Assembly (NCBI RefSeq): GCF_032854445.1
Contig: NC_088300.1
Location: 8,370,001 to 8,434,000 of the forward strand
DNA length: 64,000 bases
DNA from: Liolophura sinensis
Lineage: Eukaryota; Mollusca; Polyplacophora; Chitonida; Chitonidae
Direction of reading: 5' to 3'
The notes below the pieces were generated by a model, which was not told where the DNA came from, did not search any database, and saw nothing but the letters and a program-made list of their open reading frames with translations. Numbering within the stretch: position 1 is the stretch's first letter; every line of letters begins with the position of its first letter. Below are positions 22,266 to 33,500 of the stretch, in pieces. Position numbers and translations under genes: made by a program.

Positions 22266-22500
22266 GACTAACTGTGTAGCTGTGGTAAAACAGCTCCGGA
22301 AACATGGCGGTCATATGTCGCAATGTATGATGTAGGTGTGGTGAAATCGCTAAGAGAACCGACAGACCATATGTTACGATGTCAGTGAGGTAAAACCGCC
22401 CATGAAACATGGAGGTCAAATGTCGCAAAGTATGATGTAGATGTGCTGAAATCGCTAAGAGAACCGACAGACCATATGTTACGATGTCAGTAATTGTAAC
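22266..22500. repeat. Two copies of a 106-bp direct repeat
   Basis: The block aaatcgctaagagaaccgac, agaccatatgttacgatgtc occurs twice about 106 bp apart, along with the preceding aaacatgg and atgtcgcaa segments. The 98-codon minus-strand frame across it is a by-product of the duplication. Confidence 0.8.
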
Positions 22501-22540
22501 TATGTGAATAGTTACAATCAAGGCGCAACAGCGATACAAA

Positions 22541-23080
22541 CTCTGATTATCGAGAACTTATAAACTAACCTGATACACGATACAGTTTTAATTTATTCGC
22601 TTACGACATTCTTAATGTCTTTCCATTATCAATGAAAACTAATGACTGCTTTACATTGCTTCAATCCGTTATGATTTAGTACTTTATACATTCTTAGTTC
22701 TTTAGTGGCTTGTGATGAACATTGTTTATGGAATTGGCCTTGCGATTATTAGCTAGGAACGTCCTTCTTGGTACCGGCCCTGACAGCACAGTTGGTTGCT
22801 GCAAGACCGTCCAAAACTGAGTTTAAGAGGGAAGGCTTCATGAGAATCTACTGTATAACAATTCTGACAGTAAGCTGAAATAATCATTAAACAAAATGGA
22901 TTTACAAGAACAGCTTAACTAAACTTACATATTTATCAACGATGGGATATATATGAAGACAGTCCCTATAAAACGAACGGAAATGTCGAGCAGTTAGGAA
23001 CGATGACCACCATATTGGAATCTTCTCTGTTTCTCTGTGAACACGTAAAGATAATGAAAATACTTGTGTTACTTACACAT
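22541..23080. other. No recognised feature
   Basis: AT-rich DNA with no supported gene or repeat. A conserved downstream exon of the CASD1-like gene was looked for here and not found. Confidence 0.35.
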
Positions 23081-23087
23081 TCAACAG

Positions 23088-23740
23088 GAAACCGACATTA
23101 CTGAAGTCGATATGACCCGACTCAGAATTGAGAGTGAGCTGGAAACCGACATACTGAAGTCCATATGACCCGACTCAGAATTGAGAGTGAGCTGGAAACC
23201 GACATTACTGAAGGTGATATGATCCAACTCAGAATTGACAGTTTTTTTTTTTTTTTTTGATTGGTGTTTTACGCCGTACTCAAGAATATTTCACTTATAC
23301 GACGGCGGCCAGCATTATGGTGGGTGGAAACCGGGCAGAGCCCGGGGGAAACCCACGACCATCCGCAGGTTGCTGGCAAACCTTCCCACTTACGGCCAGA
23401 GAGGAAGTCAGCATGAGCTGGACTTGAACTCACAGCGACCGCATTGGTGAGAGGCTCCTGGGTCATTACGCTGCGCTAGCGCGCTAACCGACTGAGCCAC
23501 GGAGGCCCCCAGAATTGACACTGAGCTGGAACCCGACATTACTGAAGGTGATATGATCCAACTCAGAATTGACAGTGAGCTGGAAACCGACATTACTGAA
23601 AGTGATATGATCCAACTCAGAATTGACACTGAGCTGGAAACCGACATTACTGAAGTCGATATGACCAGGCTCAGAATTGACAGTGAGCTGGAAACCAACA
23701 TTACGAGACCAGATATCACACGACTCAACCGTGCTAGGCT
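23088..23740. repeat. 54-bp minisatellite split by a SINE
   Basis: Units of 54 bp of the type gaaaccgacattactgaagt, cgatatgacccgactcagaa, ttgagagtgagctg. 54 is divisible by three, so the plus strand has an 18-residue repeat frame (ETDITE.DM..LRID.EL) and the minus strand a Ser/Val-rich one. Neither is likely to be a gene. The SINE-A at 23241-23509 lies inside one unit. Confidence 0.9.
23241..23509 (-). mobile_element. Young full-length SINE-A inserted in the 54-bp minisatellite
   Basis: Minus-strand element with a complete head (A box gtggctcagtcgg, B box gtgagttcaagtcc), core, and a poly(A)-like tail seen here as a run of T at 23242-23258. A perfect 11-bp duplication cagaattgaca (23230-23240 and 23510-23520) derives from the minisatellite unit. 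The pol III promoter boxes are well preserved. Confidence 0.95.
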
Positions 23741-23862
23741 GAACTAATACAGTTGCAGTTTATTGTCAGCTTATATAACAGTGGAGATGATCAGTTTGAT
23801 CTGACTCGAGATTGATCCTGGGTCTGTAGATCACATCTTTTGCTTTGCAACATAACCTGATA

Positions 23863-24535
23863 AGTTATGGAAGGAGATATCCGGGAAAACTCCATGTGTA
23901 CAACCCATATATTGCAAGTTACCAACTGCTATGACAGTACTCTGTTACCATTATGCCTCTGTCGGCTAGCGACAATGTGGCTAGTGGTATGTGGGAGTGA
24001 AATGTGTTTGTTAAACCAATTCTTTCGACAGGGTAAGCCACATATGTGTCAAACGGGGCTGGTCACTTTACCACTAATAGAGCTAGCCACATATGTGGCA
24101 ATGCACCATTATGGCTACAGGATGCTCTGCTGAAATAATAACTGCTCCCTGGGTGAAGGTAGAAACATTTTTACGATATGTTTTAGAATGTTGATTATTT
24201 ATTTCGTGTTACTAATCCACGGCGCCCCTTATTGCGCATTGTCCCATATGAGAAAAGCCTTGTAAGTCCCAAATGCGATTAACTCGTTAGGCACATATGC
24301 GGCGCCGGCTCACCCTGTTGACAGTGATTTAACACTACATCGTTAGGGAAATGGTTTATAAAATACATTCCATGCAAGCATACTGCGAATAACATGGCCG
24401 TTAGTCGATGCAGGCATGGTTGTAACAGCGCACGGATATTGGAGTCAGTAACATGCAGTACACAGGGGTTGTACGCGTGGAGTTTTGGGGGATATCCTTT
24501 TCCATAATATTATAGGCATTTGTAACTTGAGTGTA
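23863..24535. repeat. Diverged inverted repeat, arms of about 200 bp
   Basis: The plus-strand segment from 23863 (ttatggaaggagatatccgg, then aactccatgtgtacaaccc, then cgacagggtaagcc) is matched on the minus strand from about 24535 to 24285 (attatggaaaaggatatccc, aactccacgcgtacaaccc, caacagggtgagcc). By eye, roughly 70% of positions agree. Either two copies of one dispersed element in opposite orientation or one foldback element. Confidence 0.6.
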
Positions 24536-25479
24536 AAACACTAATGATTCAGTGTCCTCATACATTTGATTAACAGCAGCACAGGTAATAGACACGACCA
24601 GTTTAAATGCCGTATTGAGAAATGTAGAACTTTAATCAACCTACAATCAGGTAAAAACAGGTAGGCGAAGTTAAAACCACTTTTTAAATGCCTTCTAGCA
24701 ATTTCCTGCTTTGTTTTTGTCGCCAACCGGGTCTTGTCCAGTCAACTCAAAAGCAGAGCGTTAAAGTGACATGGTCGCCCGCATGCTAAGTATTTTGGCG
24801 TTATACAGAATGACATGACTATCGGGTATTTTTCTCAATAAGTAAAAGTCACAAGCTTTCCGTTAATCCCACACCCAGGATTGTACGTTAAGTGAATGTT
24901 TAAAAATAACAACAACAAAAAAAAAATTGAAAACTGACATACATCTATACATATATTTGTTTACATAGCAACACTGAAAAATGAAAAATTATGCCAGAAT
25001 ATTTAAATGAGGCGCTGTCAATTCAGTGGAAATGGAGCATACACACAGCGCTCGGTAAACTTGTATGTATCTGTGTGTACGTCGACAAATCGAAAGTCGG
25101 TATTCTTTTCGAACGTTGCGCATATGCTTTGGGTCTTTCCGGTTGAATATAAATGAGGGAAAATGGTCCGCCCTCTTTGTGTTGAATTCGAATAACGGTA
25201 ACAACCTAATTTGTTTGAGACTTTCCAATGAACCACTCCAAACAAGGCTGTGCGAGCTTCATATTTTTGTTTTAATTCTTTGCAAAACAGGGTACGCGGT
25301 CTGTTTACACCCTTTGTTTGGTGCAGTTCAAAATGTCTGACAATTATATGACACTATCGCCTCTGTTAGGTACGATACATAATACTAAAGTGAGTAAAAA
25401 GTGGATGAAGTTTATTTTGACGTCATGTAAGCGTGTAAGTTACATAGACGACAGGAAAGTACTGATATTGTATACTCAC
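24536..25479. other. Region downstream of CASD1-like exon 7, no exon recognised
   Basis: The next exon of the CASD1-like gene should lie at or below this region on the minus strand. No continuation containing the expected Asp/His part of the SGNH domain was seen. The open frames at 24989-25245 (minus) and 25065-25340 (plus) lack motifs. Confidence 0.4.
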
Positions 25480-25570
25480 AAGACATCTCGTGCTATCGTG
25501 TTGTATCTATCAACAAGCCTGTTGGACAACATGCGTCTTTTTTCATCCAAAATCCTTTCGTTAACAGGAT
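25480..25570 (-). CDS. CASD1: CASD1-like exon 7
   Basis: The acceptor gtttgtcaccag precedes 25570; the donor CTT|GTGAGT follows 25480. The first two bases complete an Asp codon, giving [14 protein letters not shown], then a helix ending ARDVL. The DPV...N.R.M...K.D.YN pattern is where CASD1 has the same residues after the core strand. It ends in phase 2, and the next exon is unknown. Confidence 0.75.
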
Positions 25571-28500
25571 CTGGTGACAAACCAAGCAGATGTTTTACAA
25601 GTATTTCTTTATTGTAAAAAATATAGTTGCCCTGGACACAGCCCAGTTTCTTTTTCAACTGTGCATTTAACTTCTACTTGTAATTTCACTTCTCTAAAGT
25701 TAAATGGAATGCTTTTTGCTAAAGTTTCATCCCACACTAAGAATCAAAATATTTGTAAAACGCATCCGTTTATCACACGATTACATCGGTCCAGTCTAGA
25801 CACCTGTAGGCTACTGGAAGCCAAGAACTAAGGCAGAGTCTTACCTTGAGGCATCCAGACTACATGACTGTGTTTCTTTAATTCTTTGAAATACGGCACC
25901 AAAGCTGATAGATTTCCTGAAATACGAAAAGGAGGCCCAGCTTTTCAGAACTTCCTAACTTCAGTAAATACATAGGTCGCTAGTTTTCTTTTCAACCAAG
26001 CTCAGCATGGTATGTTGGAAAACCATATTCAAGTAAATTCTACGAAAGTATGGTAAAAACACATTAATTTGTTGAACAAAAATGATTAAGAATTTTCAAG
26101 ATACCGGGAAATCAGTTCGGACGTTATTCACTTTGAGCAGAGGCTTCTTACAATTGAAAATATATTGATTTTGCGGATCTGTTGCACCATATACCGATAC
26201 AGCTGGCTTAAAGCTTACAAATCGCGTAGTGACGGATAATGTTGAAGGTTACAATACTTCCCTGGCGTTTATTCCATATGTGTAGAATATTACAGTAAAA
26301 CTAACCACGGTAGGATTCTTCGCCTTCCACTGACGCATTACTCTCATACATGCGCCACTAAAACAAAAAGATTATATTTTTTTATTGATTTGTTTGTGTT
26401 GAAGGTTGTCTACAATAACTTTTACACGACGCCCATCAGATTTATGGATGGAGGAAACCATATAGCCCGGAGCAAACCACCACCCTTCCCTAAGTAATTA
26501 CCAAATCTACCGACTTAATGCTGCGGTCGACCATGCTGCCTCATTGTTTAAGTTCCTGATGATCCTGATAAGTCATCGATGGCCCTAAGGTTATTAGGCG
26601 TGTAAATTAGACTGATTAACTCTGGGTTTTCTAAACCTCATTAGTCAGTATTTCGGTGTCAAAGTCCAATTCTGCATTCTTGAGTTTAATTTACTATTTA
26701 TTTTTACTGCTTCCATTTAAGCACAATACGTAACTAAATAAGGTACCCCACACAATCATGGATCCTTTTATTGCTTATGTGGATTTTTGTGTATTCTTAC
26801 CACGCCCATTCCCGCAATGATGACGTCAGGTCTTTCGTCCGGAGACAGGGATAGCCAACTTTTCAAGTCAAACGTCAGTCCACTGTTTATATGAGGTCTC
26901 CACTGGAATTCCTTACATAGAGAATAATGTAAGGCTATAGATAATGTATTATCGTCTAAAGGTACCTTGCCTACATGTACTAACCACAGGATAGTAACAA
27001 TATCAGAAATCAGATGCATAATTATCAAATTATTTGTCGTATGTAAATACACGCCAGACTGACATAAATATACAATAATCCATCAATTGTGTTTCTCTGG
27101 TCATCGTTCAGTCTGCCCGTATTCCACATTCGATATTATCATTCCAGCTTGTAATGATACACTTATTTTGCCGACCATGCAGCTCTGGTCGGCAAACTTC
27201 TCCTGACATATATCAAACAATTTCACACCACACAAGAATTGAATAGGTTTATGTAATATCTTACATCAGATTAATCACATTAATTGCATTCATTGTCGAC
27301 ACTCTCAGATTCGAATATGCAATACAATATTCCGAAAAGGAGAATTTTCCCCAGACGTTGAATTGTTCTCCCGAATGAAAAGAACTATTTTCTAATAGAT
27401 CTTCAGACAGAAAGCTACGTTGAAGGAGGCGTGAAAATTCAACTTCAACGTTTTCAATTCCTTTTTAATGCTAGTGTATGCCTATCTTGAAATTTAATAC
27501 CAGATACGAAGGAAGCGATAACCATCCAGTCTCCTCAAAATTATTGGGAATAGGTGCAATAAAGGTTATAAACAATGCTTCGGTGTTACCTATCTGCGCG
27601 TATCGGGAAGACAAAGCAGTCGTAGGACAGAACCATTTGCACACATCACGAAGCACTCATTGGATGGACAGCACACTCTACGCCCATCGAGAACACGAGG
27701 CACTTACCATGTAGACAGCCCCTTCTGCGCGCATTTAGAACATGAGATACTTACCACGTAGACAGCCCCTTTTGCGTGTATCGAGAACAAAAAGCACTTC
27801 CCACGTAGACAGCCCCTTCTGCGTGTATCGAGAACACAAGGCACTTCCCACGTAGACAGCCCCTTCTGCGTGTATCGAGAACACAAGGCACTTACCACGA
27901 AGACAGCCCTTCTGCGCGTATCGAGAGTACAAGGCACTTCCCACATAGACAGCACGTCTGAGCGCATAAAGAATATGAGGCACTTACCATATAATTGTAT
28001 TGCCCTGAACTTCATTTTTGTGAAATCATTTCATACAACACCATTTCTAAACACGTAACACAGTCAGTCTAATGGTAGTGTAAACAGATCAGGGTGAAAA
28101 ATATTTACGACATAAAACGAACAAATTCTTATCGTCTATTAATTTTTCGTGTTTTCTCCTCCATTGAAAATTGGTATGTTTTGGTAATTGTGCTTACAAG
28201 ATTTTATTAAATTTGGAACTCACCACTGTCATGGGATGCATCCGATCAAGCCGGGATTTTTTGTCATTTTGAAATTTAAAGCACGTTGTGGCTGTATGTG
28301 ACCACATTCCCCGGAAGTAGCAGTAGAGTTGTCTCACCCTGGAATCCCCCACAAAGACAATGTGGAATCCAGGCTGCACACATTTCCAGGCCGGCCTGCT
28401 AAATATTCATGAATCACACTGACTTCCATTAGTCTTGCGGAACACTATACATATCTGAACGTTAATTTGTGTCTTAGACAAGACAATGTTTAACTCTTGA

Positions 28501-30349
28501 TCGATCCCACACATTGTACGCTGACGATTTGGTAAGAACCATTGTGATGGCTCATATGCTCTTTACAAGAAAAGTCTAATCAAAAGTGTGTTTTAAAAAA
28601 TTTTTTTATTTTATTTTCATCCTTTTTATTAGTATTTGTATATTTAAATATTTCATCTGACACCCGACAAGCCCCCAGCGTAGGACAGGCAGAGCAGGAA
28701 GGAAAGTACGGTGCCTTACCAGATATCTAATAAACCCCCAGGGTAGTCCAGACAGAAGAGAAGAAGTACTGTACCTTGTCACACACCTGACAAACCCCTA
28801 GAGTAGACCAGACAGCTCAATGGGAAGTACGGTACCTTACCAGACAACTGACAACCCCCCCCCCCCCCCAGAGTAGACCAGGAAGAAGAGGAGGGGAAGT
28901 ACGACGCCTTACCAGACACCTGACAAACCCACAGAGTAGACAAGACAGATCAGTGGGAAGTACGGTACTTTACCAGACATCTGACAAACTCCCAGCGTAG
29001 ACCAGACGGAATAGGAGGAGAAGTATGGCTCCTTATCAGACATCTGACAACCCCCAAGAGTAGATTAGACAGAAGAGGAGGGGAAGTACGGTACCTTACC
29101 AGACATCTAACAAACCCCCAGAGTAGACCGGACAGATCTATGGGAAGTACGGTACCTTACAATACGTCTAGCAAACCCCGTGAGTAGACCAGACAGAACA
29201 AGAAGGGAAGTACGGGACCTGACCAAACATCTGACAAACCCCCAGAGTAGATCAGAGGGAAAAGGAAGGAAAGTATGGCACCTTACCAGACATCTGACAA
29301 ACCAACAGGGTAAACCAGAAAGAAAGGGGCGGGGGTGGGGGGACCTTACCAGATATCTGACAAACCTCCAGAGTAGACCGGACAAAAGAGGAGGGGAAGT
29401 ACGGCACCTTACCAGACATCTGACAAACCCACAGAGTAGAACAGACAGAACAGGAGGGGAAGTACCTCTGTATACCTGATAAACCCTTAGACGTAAGGCC
29501 ACAGCGAGTCCAATGAGAGATGACATATGTGCGGATCAGGGGCCACTTTTACAAAACTGTCATAAAAAAGTCATATTTCTCGTAACATTTTTTGGTAAAA
29601 AACGTCGTCTAGGTTACAGTGCCATAAAGCAACTTATGGCACTATATGAGAGACTTGAGAGTCATTTACGACAGAAGGCTACGAAAAATTGATTTACGAA
29701 GTTTTGTGACAGAGGGCCTTCGGACCCCACTAGTCAACGTAATGTAGTCTGAAGTGACCGTGGGCTTTTTCACTACAGTGGGGACCTGTCAACCGGCCGG
29801 CAGGAGAGCGTTAACGCCGTTTTATTGACGCCAAATTCTTCCTTCCCAGCTCACCGTCATGACATCACATTAAACACAGTACGACGTTACAGTAGAAGCT
29901 ACCGTAATACATTGTAACGGGTGGACGTTACGCTACAATCCATTCTTGACGTAACAATGGCTCCAGGTTCTGCTTCACACTAGGGTCACCTCACCGGATT
30001 AAAACATATGTCGTCTCAACATTGCCTACGCGCGGTTATATGGTACTTGTTGACGTTAGAAAGGATAAGTAAATACATGTATATGAAGACTTACTCCTGT
30101 GTAATATTTGACAGCTTACAGCCGCTGGAATGGAGGAGGTCAGTGTCGTGACCTTCCCCGACTAACGTTATCTCCTGAAGCAGACTCTCGGCGCATGGGA
30201 TTTGGAGGTCAGCTGAAAATCTGTACACATCTTGATTGCTTCTTAGTATCCGGTATTCCTGTAAATATGGACCTGAAACGATAGAGCGCAAAGCAAAAGA
30301 AAACGAAGAAAAACAAATATATCTGTATCTCTGTCTCTCTCTGTCTCTC

Positions 30350-30396
<47 letters not shown>

Positions 30397-30452
30397 ATGC
30401 AGTATATATGTATTAAGCTGTATATATATATATTTACAGGTCTATATATAGA

Positions 30453-30544
<92 letters not shown>

Positions 30545-33500
30545 TAGATAGATAGAGCTTTGGAGGTCAGACGTGTTGTCAGATCGCTCCATCTGTCAGG
30601 TTTCATTTCTCTGAATTTCCAGTGATTTCTTGTGTGTTTCTGATACTCACAGATTTCTCTTGTCACGAGCTATCCATTGATATACTTTGTAGTCAGAAAT
30701 TCTATATTTTTGACTAGTTTTTTGACGTTTTGCTGTTTGGCCAGCGTGGCCGGTGGGCCAGCCCGCGCCCCTTGGCTCCGGCACCAGTTGTCGTGGCCTG
30801 TGTTGGAGGCCTATACAGGTTACAGCATAGGACAGTGAACAAGGTCAGCTTGGCCGGTCGAGCGCCATTCATCCCGGGCTAGCAGGGCACACAAAGGCTT
30901 TTGTGAATAACAGGCAGCAAATTCGTGCACTCTTGCACGAAGTTTATTGGCCACTGTTCATTGATCAGTGAAGGGGTTGAGCACACAGTGCAGTACCTGA
31001 CTGGCTGCCAACACAGTTGGACGTGTCAGCCGGGTAGCGCCTTTGGGCGAGGGTTTTTTTTTTTTTTTTTTTTTTTTTTTGAACCAACAGAATGGCTTTC
31101 CGCATTAAAAGGCCTCTTAGCCTTAAATTGCGAATTAAAGGCAATGTAAAAGCCATTGACGTTTATCATGGGTTGCAGGAACGCATCGGCAGCGGACCCA
31201 AAGTGTTGAGGGGTTTGGTCCACGTTACTGGGGATCTGTGGAATGTCACTGTTGCCAATGAGGAGGTCAAGCAAAAATTACTTAATGAAGATCTGGTACT
31301 TAATGGAGTAAACTTTCCGGTTTATGAAGTTGAGCAATCCAGAACTTTGGTGAAGGTGAAGAGCCCTTATGAGATTCCGGATGAACGGATAGGGGCTGTT
31401 CTCAAACAGTTTGGAACGGTGCACTCTGTTGAACGAGAATGCTACCTATTCGACAGAACCTTGCAAAATGGGGTTAGGAGAGTATGGATGAGCAACATTT
31501 CGTCCACCATTCCTGAAGCCATATGGGTGGGAGCATCTTTTCGGTTACCAGTCTGGTACAGAGGGCAGGTGCGAGCTTGTCACCTGTGCCAGGCGACAGA
31601 CCACCTAAAAAATGACTGCCCACTGAGAAACAAATGTTTGATTTGCAAGCAAGAAGGTCATTTTCAAAAGAATTGTCCTCAAGATCTGGACACTGAGAGT
31701 AGGGACAAGTAGTGGAGATGAAGATGACATCGCAGTTGCGATGGATGATAATGGTAATAAGGACGACGAGGATATGAATAATGATGATCATGACAATGAG
31801 CAGGGAGATAATGACGGAAAGGATGACAGTGATGATGACACGGATGATAGTAATGAGGCTGAGGATGATTGTGAAATGGTGAATGGGGATACGGATGGTG
31901 GACAGGAGAGTAGCAATGATGTAGTGGGTAATGATGATAAAAATGAGGTGAATGAGGCAGAGGACGGGAAGGATAAAGATGCTATGGATAATGGTAAGGA
32001 TGGGCTGGAGGGAGGTAGCAATGAAGGAGGTAAAGAGGAGGAAAATGATGTGGACAAAAATGCAGATGATGGTATTTCATCAGTTTCTAGCCAGGTCCAA
32101 CAGGAGGAAGTATCGTTGAGTTTCACTGAACCGTTGGTTCCGTACAGCTCGACCGGTCAGTCTCCCGAGCAAGACTCTTCACAAGACTTGTGGAGTCAGT
32201 CATTTACCTTTTCCCAGCCAGTTGCAAAACAAGATATAAATGAATACTTATGGAGCACCGCTTCAGAGGCCATGTTTGTAGACACCTCAAAAGACCAAGT
32301 TAGCGGCATTGAAGCCTCTGGATCGGTTATCCCCATGGACGACACGACGTCGGAAATAGAGGATTCCGTTCCGGGAGAAGACGTAGACGAGTCAATGCCG
32401 GCATACGCAAACGATCAAGGCGAGGTTTTAGTCCCTGTTTCCACTTTAGGAGTCCATTATCGGACCATGCGCCGCGACTCAAAAATTGAGAAAGTCAGGA
32501 AACAGAGGAAAGTCATTTACCTGTCCCAGAAGGACTTTGCTGCACGCAAGGCTGCCCTGTACAAGAAGTCGAGAAAAACAAAACTTAAATAGATCCATAA
32601 TGGCTCTAAATGTTGTCTCACTAAATTGTCAGGGTTTGCTTTCGGACTGGAAGCAATTTTCCCTTGGCCATACCTTCAGGTCATTAAAAGCAGATGTTGC
32701 TTTTCTACAAGAGACGCATTTTACTGACGTCAATGACGTAACCCGGTTTGAAACAGCTGTGAAAGGGAAAGTTTTTTCCTCTTCCGGCTCGAATCATAGA
32801 GCGGGCACGGCTATTGTGTTTCTTGCTTCTTTCCTCGCCTCGGGGACCATAGTGTCATCTGTCACTGATCCCGGTGGTCGTTGGGTCAAGGTTGAGGCGG
32901 AGTATTCAGGCTTTGATTTTACGTTTGTCGCCGTACATGCACCAACATATGTTCCTGACCGTCGTCGGTTTTTCCAAGGTCTAGAAAGAGTTTTGGGTGA
33001 TTCAAACACCAACGTCTTCCTGGCCGGAGATTTCAATTGCGTCTTAAATCCTCTAATAGATAGGCGAAGCACGGCCGCGGTAGCTTCTGAGTCGTCTACT
33101 GCTCCCTTGGCAACTTTGATTAAAACATATTCTCTGTCGGATACTTTTAGGTTCCTTCATCCTGATGCCCATGAATACACTTGGACCTCGCCAACTGGTG
33201 CGCACTCTTCGCGTCTGGATAGAGTGTATTGTAGCAAGGATCTCCTTGGGCATCTGGTTCATGCAGGTCATGAACCCACTGCCATGTCTGATCATACTAT
33301 GGTCACAGACAAATTTGATTCAGGGGATTGGGTAGAGAAAGGTCCGGGGTTCTGGAAGCTCAACGTCAGCCTTTTGAATGACGAAGAGATTCACAAGAAC
33401 ATGCGAGATTATTTTGCCGCTTGGATGTCAGAGAGGGATTTTTTCAGGTCTGCTGCTGAATTCTGGGAGGAGGGCAAATCTGGGCTTAAGCGGGTGGCAC

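Noticed and set aside
27735-27983. Repetitive Ser/Cys-rich minus-strand frame in the 47-bp repeat
   Set aside because: The phrase shifts register because the period is not divisible by three; it is a minisatellite by-product.
28655-29485. Regular repeats considered as a CRISPR-like array
   Set aside because: Units are contiguous tandem copies without unique spacers, in an animal intron.
29107-29526. 139-codon Arg/Leu/Ser-rich minus-strand frame
   Set aside because: It is generated by the 63-bp minisatellite, whose period is divisible by three; both strands are open across it.
31788-32126. Ser/Leu/Pro-rich 112-codon frame antisense to LINE ORF1 (also 37872-38210 and 44008-44346)
   Set aside because: It is the exact complement of the GAT/GAG/AAT-rich acidic tract; composition alone keeps stops out.
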